From Defluviitaleaceae bacterium (GTDB lineage Bacteria; Bacillota; Clostridia; Lachnospirales; WQUN01), in the NCBI GenBank assembly GCA_009779835.1, contig WRBD01000001.1:100788-164787 (forward strand): DNA of 64,000 nt, read 5' to 3'. The notes beneath the pieces were generated by a model, which worked only from the letters and a program-made list of their open reading frames with translations, was not told the DNA's origin and ran no database searches. Positions within the stretch are counted from its first letter, which is position 1; every line of letters starts with the position of its first letter. Shown piece by piece: positions 37,391 through 45,792 of this stretch. Made by a program: the position numbers and the translations under genes.

Positions 37391-38512
37391 TTACGCACGA
37401 TAAAGAGTTTCGTGCGTTTCTTTTAATTGCTTTATTATAGGAAGCTTTTGCGGGCATTTTTTCTCGCACACGCCGCATTGCGTGCACTTTAGCGGACTTT
37501 CACTTTTTGTCCATGCTGTGCCGCGCATTGTTTCGTTGTATAGGGATATTGCGTGCTCGGTTAGCTCGTATACACGGTGTGTGTTCATTATACCGAAAAG
37601 ATGGGGTATGTTTATTTCTTGCGGGCAAGGCTTACAGTAGTCGCAGGAGGTGCAGTAGAGTTCGGCAAGTTTTTTGTTCTCTTCCAGTATTTTTTTGATT
37701 TGGGTTATTTCTGCATCGGTTAGGTGCGAAAGACGCGCGGCTATTTGGGCGTTTTCTTCTACCTGTGTCATCGTACTCATGCCGGATAGGGCTATGTCCA
37801 CGTTCGGATTTGCCAAAACAAAACGCATTGCCATTTCTGCGGTACTTGTGGGTTTTTCTTTTAAAAGACCGCGAATTAACTCACTGGGCGCGCCAAGCTT
37901 TCCGCCGCCTACTGGTCCCATTATTACCACGCCAAGACCTTTTTCCTTGGCGTAGATAAGGTTTTCTTCGTTTGAACGGTCGAGCAGATTATATTGGATT
38001 AGTAACGATTCAAAACGCCCGCTGTCAACTATTTCGCGCAGATTTTTTGCATCGTCATGGAATGAAAACGAGATGTGCTTAATTAATCCTTCGGACTTTG
38101 CGTGTTCCGCCGCCTGAAGCGGGCCGTTCGTCAGAGTTTCCCAATGTTTGAAACCGGCCAAATTAATGCCCCAAAAATGGTAAAAATCTATATAATCCAT
38201 ATCGAGATTTTTTAGGGAATTTTCCAGCCGCCCGCGCCAGTCGTCCGCACTGTCGTTTTCGATTGGATTTTTCGTTGATACATAAATTTTATCGCGTCTG
38301 CCTTTTACGGCGCGGCCCACGGCGGCTTCACTCAATTTATCGCAGTAATACGGTGCGGTGTCGATGTAATTTACGCCGAGTTCAAATGCGCGGTGCATCA
38401 TCGGGATTGCTAAATCGTCGTCTATTTCCGCGCCGCGCATGGGAAGCCGCATCGCGCCGAAACCCAACGTCGACATTTTTATTCCTGTTTTGCCAAACTC
38501 TTTGTATATCAT
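37391..38512 (-). CDS. Aldo/keto reductase with C-terminal ferredoxin-type domain
   Basis: 373 residues. The ATG at 38512 lies five bases after TTTGGAGG. The aldo/keto reductase barrel (about 1-260) shows GFGAMRLPMR, YIDTAPYYCDKLSEAAVG (catalytic Tyr) and DFYHFWG. The last hundred residues carry CTSCDYCKPCPQEINIP and CTQCGVCEKKCPQKLP, two 4Fe-4S-binding motifs. This clostridial family couples NAD(P) chemistry to Fe-S electron carriers; substrate unknown. Nearest downstream gene is convergent. Confidence 0.88.
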   Translation of the reverse strand: MIYKEFGKTGIKMSTLGFGAMRLPMRGAEIDDDLAIPMMHRAFELGVNYIDTAPYYCDKLSEAAVGRAVKGRRDKIYVSTKNPIENDSADDWRGRLENSLKNLDMDYIDFYHFWGINLAGFKHWETLTNGPLQAAEHAKSEGLIKHISFSFHDDAKNLREIVDSGRFESLLIQYNLLDRSNEENLIYAKEKGLGVVIMGPVGGGKLGAPSELIRGLLKEKPTSTAEMAMRFVLANPNVDIALSGMSTMTQVEENAQIAARLSHLTDAEITQIKKILEENKKLAELYCTSCDYCKPCPQEINIPHLFGIMNTHRVYELTEHAISLYNETMRGTAWTKSESPLKCTQCGVCEKKCPQKLPIIKQLKETHETLYRA

Positions 38513-38525
38513 GGAATCCTCCAAA

Positions 38526-38553
38526 GAAAAAAACCCTAACCAACCGGCAGGGC
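38526..38553 (-). terminator. Terminator of rpsT
   Basis: CCCT/AGGG-based stem with one mismatch, followed on the minus strand by seven T, just after the rpsT stop. Confidence 0.6.
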
Positions 38554-38560
38554 ATTTGTT

Positions 38561-38824
38561 TTATATAGCTACTTTGTTCACCATTTTGGTGAGTTTAGAT
38601 TTTTTTCTTGCGGCGGTATTTTTATGATAAACGCCTTTGGAAGCCGCCTTATCTATCGCGGCGATTGCTTGAACAAGAAGGGTTTTTGCGTCGCCGGTTT
38701 TCGCGGAAGCGGCAACAACAACTTTTTTAATCGCCGTTTTAGTTGCAGATTTAATATGTTTGTTACGCGCTTGTCTTTTTGCGGCAACAAGAATACGCTT
38801 TTGCGCCGATTTTATATTTGCCAA
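38561..38824 (-). CDS. rpsT: Ribosomal protein S20
   Basis: 87 residues, basic and helical, matching the small-subunit S20: ANIKSAQKRILVAAKRQARN at the start and AASKGVYHKNTAARKKSKLT in the second half. GGAGG precedes the ATG. It binds 16S rRNA. Its neighbour ylbJ on the same strand is transcribed from its own promoter. Confidence 0.97.
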   Translation of the reverse strand: MANIKSAQKRILVAAKRQARNKHIKSATKTAIKKVVVAASAKTGDAKTLLVQAIAAIDKAASKGVYHKNTAARKKSKLTKMVNKVAI

Positions 38825-38864
38825 ATCTTTTCACCTCCTTCGCAGAATGTATTTTCGCAAAAAT

Positions 38865-39818
38865 CTAAGAAAATGTCAAGGCGTGAAAAATAACGGTAAG
38901 CGTAGACGCGAATACTCCGTGCAAAAATTTCGCGAACAGATACGCTCCGTTTTTTATTCCTGTTCCGGCGGTAAAATGAAATGACTGTGCGTGAACGGAA
39001 AACCCGCCAAACGCAATAACAAATGCAGTGCAGGCAAGTGTAATTATCGTTGGCTCCAAAGAAGAAATTCTTCGTGCTCCGCCGGTAACTTCGATTAAGC
39101 CCGCGAAAATTCCGTGAGAAATTGTGCCGCCCGGCAAGCCTATTGTCTCGAAAACGGCAAGAACAACGCTAAAAAAAATAATTAAACCTCCGATAATCGT
39201 CATGGATTCCATGGCGTTTTTTACTGCGTCTCCGAGGATTTTCCCGACAGAATGTACGTTCGGGCATCTGTTTTCTCGATATTTATGAAAACTTGTACGG
39301 AAAGAAAATTTCTCGAAAGGTTGTTTGGAATCAAAATTTTTTCGGAGAAGCAAACCGACAATCAACGCCGCAAAAATATGCGCCGCCCATAAAACATAAC
39401 CCACTTGAACATTCTCAAACATTCCTACACCAACGACCCCTAAAATAAAAAGCGGCCCTGCGTTATTGCAAAAAGAAATAAGATGTTGCGCCTCTTGCGC
39501 TGAAAGTTGTCCGTTGCGTCTTAAATCTCCGACTGTTTTCGCTCCAATCGGATAGCCGGAGGTTAATCCTGCCACAAGTCCGAAACCGGCGGCTCCGGGT
39601 AGCCCGAAAATTTTCCGCATAGCAGGCGAAAGCAAGTCTGACATAAACTCCGCAAAACCCAGTGAAATCAGCATGTTTGTGGCGATTATAAACGGTAAAA
39701 GCGTAGGCAGCACATTGTTAAACCACAACAACAGACCTTCACGAGAAGCTGTTAAAACAATTTGCGGAAAAATTAATAAAAAAACATTGAACAACACTAC
39801 TAAGATTGGTATAATCAA
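38865..39818 (-). CDS. ylbJ: Sporulation integral membrane protein YlbJ
   Basis: 317 residues. The TTG at 39818 has GGAGAG eight bases upstream and TATAAT about 40 bases upstream; the open frame beyond would overlap the divergent gene. Eight or so membrane segments; the Gate/nucleoside recognition motifs FNNVLPTLLPFIIATNML, GLTSGYPIGAKTVGDLR and FCNNAGPLFILG are characteristic. In Bacillus YlbJ is made in the mother cell and needed for normal spore cortex. It is direct evidence that this genome belongs to a spore former or a recent descendant of one. Confidence 0.88.
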   Translation of the reverse strand: MIIPILVVLFNVFLLIFPQIVLTASREGLLLWFNNVLPTLLPFIIATNMLISLGFAEFMSDLLSPAMRKIFGLPGAAGFGLVAGLTSGYPIGAKTVGDLRRNGQLSAQEAQHLISFCNNAGPLFILGVVGVGMFENVQVGYVLWAAHIFAALIVGLLLRKNFDSKQPFEKFSFRTSFHKYRENRCPNVHSVGKILGDAVKNAMESMTIIGGLIIFFSVVLAVFETIGLPGGTISHGIFAGLIEVTGGARRISSLEPTIITLACTAFVIAFGGFSVHAQSFHFTAGTGIKNGAYLFAKFLHGVFASTLTVIFHALTFS

Positions 39819-39886
39819 AAAAAATCTCTCCGAAAATGTTAAAATTATATTAAAAAAATGTCTTGACCGGGAAGGTTGATTCTGAT

Positions 39887-41599
39887 ATGGCAGAGCGCAG
39901 ACGACCTCCACATGACCGCAGACCCCCTCGAATAAATATCAAAGACGAAGAACACTACGAACGCCCCGGGCAGTCGCCGCGGAGTTATGATGAACGCCGC
40001 CCGGTTTCGCGCGGTTATTCAAATGGTCCGCGCCGTAGAGAACCCCGCGGTCCTCGTGGAAGAAATCCGCACAACCGCAACGCGCCCCCCGTTTCTAACC
40101 GAAGGCGCAGACCGCCCCGTCCCCCAAAAAAAGGGAAACTCATGACCGTTCAAGCAACCGTTGTTGTCGCGTTGTTTTTCGGTTTTGTAATAGCTTACAT
40201 GACACTTCGCTTTTATGGTGTTCTCTCGCAGGATGTTGATATTATGACCTTGCGGCTGGGAAACATGGAGCATCAGCAATCCGTGCCGGGCATGATAATC
40301 AGATACGAAGAAGTTTTCAATGCAAACCGGGACGGACATATTCTTTTTACCGTACAAGAATTTGAGCGTGTGCGAAGCGGCGTACCGGTTGCAAGCATTC
40401 GAGATCTGGAAGCGGTTGCGCGAAACGAGCAGGAATGGGAGCGTTTGATAAAAGAGATAATCGGCGTACATGGAATGCGTCATGCGACGGTATCCGACCC
40501 GCTGGTAGAGCGAATGAACACCGACCTTCGCAACCGAATGGATAAAAGTATGCATCACCATATGCAAACGAATCTGAACGATGTTTACGCCCTCTTAATA
40601 ACGCTCACGGAAATCACAGAAACTAGAAACCGTGTAATTGTTAACGAATCGGTTAATGCGCGTAACGATTTGAACCGGCAGTTTGATATTCTTAATATGC
40701 ACAGTGAAATGACCCTAAGCGATATTTATGCGACACAGACGGGGATTATGTCCCCTATAATAGACGGTTTTGAAACCCGGTTCACGCCGTATAATATGAA
40801 CGAATTGAGTCGCGAGGAAGTGCGGATTACCGTAGACCACGACGCAATCATCCCCGCACGCGAGGTAAGCGCGGGAGACGAAGTTTTCAAAATTGTTTCA
40901 AGAAACGAATGGTATGTAGCTGCGTGGATGCCGCATGAAATGGTGAATGGTTTATCGGAAGGAACGGACCGGACAATTTTCTTGGAAAACGCGAAAACCG
41001 GGCGGTTCGAGCCTATACCCGCGCGTGTAATGAAGCGGGATTATCACCACCACGATGCATTTGTAATTTTCCGAATCACAAGAAATATAACGGAGTTTTT
41101 GCATCAACGAAATGTAAACATCCGCATAACCGAAAATGTTCAAAGCGGTTTTGTGATTCCTTCTTCGGCGATTGCTACCCGCAGATTTTTCCGTGTACCG
41201 CTTACTCATGTTCATGTAGTTCACGGAACGGATGAAAGTTATGTGATGCATCGGCGTGATGAAGGTTCGCAGCTTGTTCCCATTCACATTTATGAAAGCA
41301 CCGATTCGCACGTTTATATTTTAGAAGATTCCATAAGGCTATTTCCGGGGGATGCCCTTTCGCCTGTTGACCCGATAAACACGCTTCACATAATGTCGGA
41401 AACGGATATGCAAATTGTATACGGGGTTTATCGCACAACGCTGAATTCTGCGGATTTTCGCGTAATAAACTTACACGAAGAACTTCCCGAAGGCGGCGGC
41501 AATATTGTGCTTGACCCGGCACAAAACCCGGGAATCAGGCAATTCGACAGTATAGTAATTGACGCTGCAATGGTGCGTCAGGGGCAGGTTGTGAGATGA
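39887..41599 (+). CDS. HlyD-like membrane protein of the sepF cluster
   Basis: 570 residues. ATG at 39887 is preferred for its RRPPHDRRPP beginning, with GGGAAGG about ten bases upstream. Residues 1 to about 85 are a basic Arg/Pro-rich cytoplasmic tail, followed by one membrane segment (AtVVVALFFGFVIAYMTL, about 90-107) and a large outside part with predicted barrel-sandwich and helical-hairpin character (ITVDHDAIIPAREVSAGDEVF) as in HlyD-type adaptors. Gram-positive genomes often place such a gene before yggS-sepF. Its stop overlaps yggS by four bases. A role in division or envelope assembly is likely but unproven. Confidence 0.72.
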   Translation: MAERRRPPHDRRPPRINIKDEEHYERPGQSPRSYDERRPVSRGYSNGPRRREPRGPRGRNPHNRNAPPVSNRRRRPPRPPKKGKLMTVQATVVVALFFGFVIAYMTLRFYGVLSQDVDIMTLRLGNMEHQQSVPGMIIRYEEVFNANRDGHILFTVQEFERVRSGVPVASIRDLEAVARNEQEWERLIKEIIGVHGMRHATVSDPLVERMNTDLRNRMDKSMHHHMQTNLNDVYALLITLTEITETRNRVIVNESVNARNDLNRQFDILNMHSEMTLSDIYATQTGIMSPIIDGFETRFTPYNMNELSREEVRITVDHDAIIPAREVSAGDEVFKIVSRNEWYVAAWMPHEMVNGLSEGTDRTIFLENAKTGRFEPIPARVMKRDYHHHDAFVIFRITRNITEFLHQRNVNIRITENVQSGFVIPSSAIATRRFFRVPLTHVHVVHGTDESYVMHRRDEGSQLVPIHIYESTDSHVYILEDSIRLFPGDALSPVDPINTLHIMSETDMQIVYGVYRTTLNSADFRVINLHEELPEGGGNIVLDPAQNPGIRQFDSIVIDAAMVRQGQVVR

Positions 41600-42303
41600 T
41601 AATTGAAAACGTGGCTAAAATTCGCGAAAAAATTTCAGCTTCCGCGAAAAAATCAAGCAGAGACCCCGCTGAAATCAAGGTTATTGGCGTAACAAAAACG
41701 GTGGGTGTTCAGCTCATAAGTGAACTTTTGACGGCAGGAGTAACGGAAATTGGCGAAAATCGTGTTCAGGATTTTTTGCCGAAATACGATGAGTTTCAGA
41801 ATTTAGAAAATCGTCCAAGCGAGTGGCACTTTATCGGGCATCTGCAAAGAAATAAAGTAAAATTCATATCAGACAAGGTAGACTTGATCCATTCCGTAGA
41901 TTCTTTGCCTTTGGCTGACGAGATTAACAGGCGTGGAGAAAAAATTGGTAAAATAATCAATATTTTGGCAGAGATTAACATATCGGGCGAGTCCAGTAAA
42001 TACGGGTTACAGCCGGATGAAATTCTTGAATTCGTGAAAAACCTTGTGAATATGCGGTTTGTACGGCTCTCGGGCTTAATGACCGTCGCGCCATTTGTAG
42101 AAAACCCGGAAGAAAACCGCGATTATTTCAAGAAAATGCGAAATTTAATGGTTGACATAAATACCAAAAGTGTTTATCATGCAGAATTAGGAAACTTGTC
42201 CATGGGTATGAGCCTTGATTATGAAGTTGCAATCGAAGAGGGTGCAACCATGGTGAGAATAGGAACCGCTCTTTTTGGGGAGCGAACGGCGGCAAAATTT
42301 TAG
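41596..42303 (+). CDS. yggS: PLP homeostasis protein YggS
   Basis: 235 residues of the alanine-racemase-like barrel that holds pyridoxal phosphate without a catalytic partner domain. The PLP lysine lies in KVIGVTKTVGVQLI; GENRVQDFLPKY, WHFIGHLQRNKVK, HSVDSL and LSMGMSLDYEVAIEEGATMVRIGTALFG are family hallmarks. It is the usual upstream neighbour of sepF. Confidence 0.95.
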   Translation: MIIENVAKIREKISASAKKSSRDPAEIKVIGVTKTVGVQLISELLTAGVTEIGENRVQDFLPKYDEFQNLENRPSEWHFIGHLQRNKVKFISDKVDLIHSVDSLPLADEINRRGEKIGKIINILAEINISGESSKYGLQPDEILEFVKNLVNMRFVRLSGLMTVAPFVENPEENRDYFKKMRNLMVDINTKSVYHAELGNLSMGMSLDYEVAIEEGATMVRIGTALFGERTAAKF

Positions 42304-42318
42304 GTGGGAGGCTGTTTT

Positions 42319-42894
42319 ATGATAGGGTTTTTCAAAAACATAAGCGACAAACTGTCAAACAAGATGTTAGCTCCGGGAGCACAGGAGACGGACGAGTATT
42401 ACGGCGATTACTACGAAGATGACTACGAAGAAAACCATGATGAGTATTACGATGAACCCGAGCAACTTCAAGTGCGCTATTCCCGTCAAGAAAAAACCTC
42501 CCGCGGCAAGAGTGCGCCTTCGTCTGTTTCGCGTGGTTCTTCACGTGGCGCAAAAGACAATGTTTACGGCTTCACTCCAAACCCTGTGACCGTTCACAAA
42601 CAGTCGGAAACGGTTATTCAACATCCGAAAAACATGGAAGACGCGGTTGAAATAGGAAACCATGTTCGTAGCGGCAGAATGAATATTGTCGATTTAACAG
42701 GCGTGCCAACCGCTGAAGCACAACGCATTGCTGATTATCTTTGCGGAATAAGCGATGCCTTGGATGGTGCAATAACTCGCGTTAACAATACGATTATTAC
42801 TGTTTCGCCGCCTACTCATCGTGTTATGCAAGATTATCGCGATGACAGTTCCTTCGATTCCGGTTTTTTAAAAAAGGCATCTAACGGCAGGTAG
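42319..42894 (+). CDS. sepF: Cell division protein SepF
   Basis: 191 residues, ATG at 42319 seven bases after GGGAGG. It has the amphipathic membrane-binding start (IGFFKNISDKLSNKM), a long acidic Tyr-rich stretch and a basic linker, and the SepF core (about 100-180: VTVHKQSETVIQHPKNMEDAVEIGNHVRSGRMNI region with DLTGVPTAEAQRIADYLCGI). SepF links FtsZ filaments to the membrane at midcell. Followed by yggT. Confidence 0.95.
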   Translation: MIGFFKNISDKLSNKMLAPGAQETDEYYGDYYEDDYEENHDEYYDEPEQLQVRYSRQEKTSRGKSAPSSVSRGSSRGAKDNVYGFTPNPVTVHKQSETVIQHPKNMEDAVEIGNHVRSGRMNIVDLTGVPTAEAQRIADYLCGISDALDGAITRVNNTIITVSPPTHRVMQDYRDDSSFDSGFLKKASNGR

Positions 42895-42900
42895 TTAACG

Positions 42901-43179
42901 ATGAATCATATTTTAGCGGATGCAGTAGGTGTTTTTTTTACGGCTTTGTATGTTATGTTGTTTGCACGAATTATTCTTTCGTGGTTTCCCATGAGAGACA
43001 GCAGGCTTATGGAATTGCTTTATGCTTTTACCGAGCCGATTCTTGCGCCGGTACGTAATCTTTTACGACGTTCGCCTTTGGGCGGTCCCGGAATGGTTTT
43101 GGATTTTTCGCCGCTTATTGTTTTTCTTCTCCTGCGGATTGTAGGAAATGCTATTGTAGGTATTCTTAGAAGTTTATAA
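42901..43179 (+). CDS. yggT: YggT family membrane protein
   Basis: 92 residues with two membrane segments and the family motifs ILSWFPM, LYAFTEPILAPVRNLL and LDFSPLIVFLLL. In Gram-positives it belongs to the division cluster, six bases behind sepF. Its exact role is unknown. A terminator hairpin follows. Confidence 0.92.
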   Translation: MNHILADAVGVFFTALYVMLFARIILSWFPMRDSRLMELLYAFTEPILAPVRNLLRRSPLGGPGMVLDFSPLIVFLLLRIVGNAIVGILRSL

Positions 43180-43183
43180 CGCA

Positions 43184-43210
43184 ACAAAATAGCCATGCCT
43201 CCATATGATA
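43184..43210 (+). promoter_or_regulatory. Sigma-K-like promoter of the interrupted gene
   Basis: AC at 43184-43185, 16 bases, then CATATGATA at 43202-43210, fitting the sigma-K pattern AC-n-CATAnnnTA. The start point would fall in the loop of the hairpin at 43194-43237. The motif is short, so the match alone is weak; position and context support it. Confidence 0.45.
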
Positions 43211-43243
43211 CAAGTATAGCTTATCATAGGAGGCATGTTTTTT
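43194..43243 (+). terminator. Terminator hairpin that also hides the next ribosome site
   Basis: CATGCCTCC-A-TATGATA (43194-43210) pairs with TATCATAGGAGGCATG (43222-43237), 16 bp with one bulge, followed by six T. It would end transcripts coming from sepF-yggT. The right arm contains the GGAGG for the ATG at 43244, so read-through RNA would have a blocked ribosome site, while RNA started in the loop would not. Confidence 0.7.
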
Positions 43244-43708
43244 ATGTTTAATCAGCAAGAGAATTACCGGAGTTTGCCCGAAAATCATGGATTTTCGCCC
43301 GGCTCGGGAAGGTCAGGTTCGCCGGTACATCCCGGGGGAGGTTCGCGTCCGCCGCAGGCAATGCCGTATCCGATGCCGACTGCGCCGCCGGTTCCGGTAC
43401 CGCCGCCGCCACGTCCGCCGCATATGGCTTCGCCACGTCCGCCGCATCCCATGCCGACACCGCCGCCACGTGCGCCACATCCCATACCGACATCGCCGCC
43501 GCGTTCTAAATCACAGCCCGCGCGTCCTGCTCCGCCACCACCTCCGCCTCGTCCGATTATTCATCCGGCTCCTGTTCCTGTTCCCGTTGCGCCGCAACAG
43601 CCTGTGCTTCGTCCGCCTGTTCCGTTTATGGATTATGGCCCGGCACCGTTCGTTGTGAACATCGAACAAGTGACATGGTTAAAGAGAACCAAAGTAACGT
43701 GTTTATAG
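43244..43708 (+). CDS. 5' part of a split proline-rich cupin gene
   Basis: Codons 1-141 plus one base (43244-43670) are the beginning of a gene that is cut at CAAG; the last 12 codons to 43708 belong to the inserted element. AGGAGG lies ten bases before the ATG. Residues about 20-130 are low complexity: Pro with Met, His, Arg, Val (PYPMPTAPPVPVPPP type), ending in the ordered PFVVNIEQ. Family knowledge says NIEQAT should open a cupin domain, which is found at 52842. Joining 43670 to 52842 gives 261 residues in frame. The protein is likely a surface or spore-coat component, an inference from composition and the promoter. Confidence 0.85.
   Translation: MFNQQENYRSLPENHGFSPGSGRSGSPVHPGGGSRPPQAMPYPMPTAPPVPVPPPPRPPHMASPRPPHPMPTPPPRAPHPIPTSPPRSKSQPARPAPPPPPPRPIIHPAPVPVPVAPQQPVLRPPVPFMDYGPAPFVVNIEQVTWLKRTKVTCL
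43667..43690 (+). other. Left attachment junction of the element
   Basis: CAAG (43667-43670), also present at 52838-52841, followed by the inner arm TGACATGGTTAAAGAGAACC. The arm matches the inverted arm at the right end at 15 of 20 positions. Confidence 0.75.
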
Positions 43709-45331
43709 GGAACACTCCGAATCGGGTAGCCGTCCAATAAACCTATAATGAAATTCAATCTTCTGCCGGCGGTTCCCATCTTTGTGATTTCCACTTGGTT
43801 CATGGACAACGATTCTGTCAATAAAATCCAGAGCCTTTTCTCGCGACAACTCATCAAAAATCTCGTATTTTCTGATTTGGTTCTCAATCAGCCCAGCTTT
43901 TTCTTTGTCGAGGTTTTCTGCGGCAAACTTGGCTTCAAATGTTTTCATTTCACCTGCCAATTCGTTTTGCTCTTCGATGTAACGAGTGTACAGTTTTGTG
44001 AAGGTTTCCTTGGTAATCTCACCAAGAGCGTTTTGCTCTACAATCTTTTGGATAATGCGATCTAACTCGCTGTTTCGCCGCTTCAAATTGTCAAAGGCCT
44101 TCTTATGCAATACCATTTGGGATTCCTTCTCGGATGTTAACTGGCGGAGGATTTCTTCCTCGGTTGCGTTGGCTGAGATTATCTTATTCAACCGCGTAAT
44201 GGTGGCATCGTAAACACCGATATATGGCAAATAATGAGCAGTGCAGGTTTTGCGTTGATTTTCCGATTTACTGCCGTGGCGGTATTTGTTACAAAGATAA
44301 CTACCGCTGTTATATCCGGTAAGTCCTTTATATGATCGGAAGGTCAAATTGCTTCCACAATCCGCGCATTTTAAAACTCCCGAGAAGATATTTGTTATGC
44401 CTTTAGCATTTGCGCGTTTCTTAACCTTTATCAGTTTTTGAACCCGTTCGAACAAATCCATATCAACCAACGCTTCATGCATATCCTCCACAACAATCCA
44501 TTCGGATTCCGGGTATCGTATAAGTTTTTGATTCTTAAAGGATTTTTTGCCCTGTACATGGCCAACTATATCCCCTACATACACTCGACTTTCCAAAATT
44601 GTTCTTACTGTTGTGGCACACCAATTAAAGTGATAATCCTCATGTAATTTATTGGATTTGTATCCCAGCACATTGTATTTATACATAGTCGGGATTAAAA
44701 TCTTGTCATACGAAAGAATACAGGCAATCTGATGGGTACCAATGCCATTATCTGCTATTTCGAACATCCGGCGCACTACGGTAGCGGCTTCGTCATCCAC
44801 GATTAGCTTGTGCTTATTGTTAGGATCTTTTATATATCCATAAGGCGCGTGCGCGCCGATGAATTCCCCCTTCAAAGCCTGATTACGCTTTGCCGATCGA
44901 ATCTTTCTACTTATATCTCGCGCGTAGTATTCGTTAATAACTGATTTAAAGGGCATTATTTCGTTATCGCCATGCCCGGTATCAATGCTGTCACCGGGTG
45001 CAATCAGCCTTACATCGTGATCCGGCAGGAAGATTTCTGTATAAAACGCAATCATAGCATTATTTCTTCCTAGCCTTGAAAGGTCTTTTATTAAGACAAT
45101 TCCGATGTCGCCGACCTCGATATCCTTAATCATTTTCTTGAACTGAGGCCGCTCGAAGTTTGTACCACTCCATCCATCGTCTACATATTCTTTGCGAACG
45201 ATAAACCCATGCTCGGAAGCGTACCTATTCAAGATTTCCCGCTGATTACCTATACTATTGCTTTCAGCGTCACTGCCGTCGTCTCGCGACAAGCGCAAGT
45301 AAATCGCTGCCGTAATATCCCGCTGCTTCAT
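43703..45331 (-). CDS. Large serine recombinase
   Basis: 542 residues. The resolvase-like catalytic domain (about 1-150) has the nucleophile Ser15 in YLRLSRDD, then YVDDGWSGTNFERP and DLSRLGRN. The recombinase domain (about 165-275) starts APYGYIKD and is followed by a zinc ribbon (CADCGSN, then CNKY and the TCTAHY cysteine) and a C-terminal coiled-coil region, the layout of TnpX/TndX/phage integrases. The stop lies 33 bases from the left CAAG, as expected for an integrase gene beside its attachment site. It should carry out integration and, with a directionality factor or a developmental signal, excision. No small directionality protein was recognised nearby. Confidence 0.93.
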   Translation of the reverse strand: MKQRDITAAIYLRLSRDDGSDAESNSIGNQREILNRYASEHGFIVRKEYVDDGWSGTNFERPQFKKMIKDIEVGDIGIVLIKDLSRLGRNNAMIAFYTEIFLPDHDVRLIAPGDSIDTGHGDNEIMPFKSVINEYYARDISRKIRSAKRNQALKGEFIGAHAPYGYIKDPNNKHKLIVDDEAATVVRRMFEIADNGIGTHQIACILSYDKILIPTMYKYNVLGYKSNKLHEDYHFNWCATTVRTILESRVYVGDIVGHVQGKKSFKNQKLIRYPESEWIVVEDMHEALVDMDLFERVQKLIKVKKRANAKGITNIFSGVLKCADCGSNLTFRSYKGLTGYNSGSYLCNKYRHGSKSENQRKTCTAHYLPYIGVYDATITRLNKIISANATEEEILRQLTSEKESQMVLHKKAFDNLKRRNSELDRIIQKIVEQNALGEITKETFTKLYTRYIEEQNELAGEMKTFEAKFAAENLDKEKAGLIENQIRKYEIFDELSREKALDFIDRIVVHEPSGNHKDGNRRQKIEFHYRFIGRLPDSECSL

Positions 45332-45365
45332 CTTCTTCCCTCCTTGTTAACATGTATTCAATGTT

Positions 45366-45706
45366 AAAGCTGAAATTTCACGTTACAAAGACGCACCGCC
45401 GGAAAACGGATATCAGGTGCCGGATGGCACAGAGAATCTCGTCTGCACGCTCAATTTGAAATTGACGGTGCTACAATTATGTTCTGTGATATGCTTCCTG
45501 AAAGCCCGGCTAGAATTGGCGACAACATTGCTGTGATGGTTGAATTCGACAGTGCTGATAAAGCAAAAGCGGTGTTTGAAGCTCTGAAAGAGGGCGGCAA
45601 GATAAGCATGGAAATTCAAGAAACCTTTTGGAGTAAATGTTTTGGCTCTTTAACTGATAAATTCGGCATTAGTTGGAATATCTCAATAGGATGCCCGAGT
45701 GAATAA
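45366..45706 (+). pseudogene. Truncated, frameshifted PhnB/VOC-family gene
   Basis: Read in two frames, the segment encodes SRYKDAPPENGYQVPDGTENLV, then after a one-base shift LHAQFEIDGATIMF and DMLPESPARIGDNIAVMVEFD, which is the middle and end of a PhnB-like vicinal-oxygen-chelate protein. The first 40 or so residues are missing and no start codon remains. The break lies right next to the recombinase start, suggesting loss of the 5' part when recombinase and cargo were joined. Confidence 0.7.
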
Positions 45707-45727
45707 GCGTTTTTCAAGAGATAACCA

Positions 45728-45765
45728 AACCGCCAACAAAGGAAAAATATCCCATGTTGGCGGTT
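45728..45765. terminator. Hairpin between convergent genes
   Basis: AACCGCCAAC and GTTGGCGGTT form a 10-bp perfect stem; a clear T-run is lacking on either side. Confidence 0.5.
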
Positions 45766-45792
45766 ACATAAAAGGAACTGTTGAAAAATGCT

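Noticed and set aside
43248..43658. Alternative frames in the proline-rich gene
   Set aside because: Caused by the CCG-rich repeats; only the frame from 43244 joins to the cupin half and has a ribosome site.
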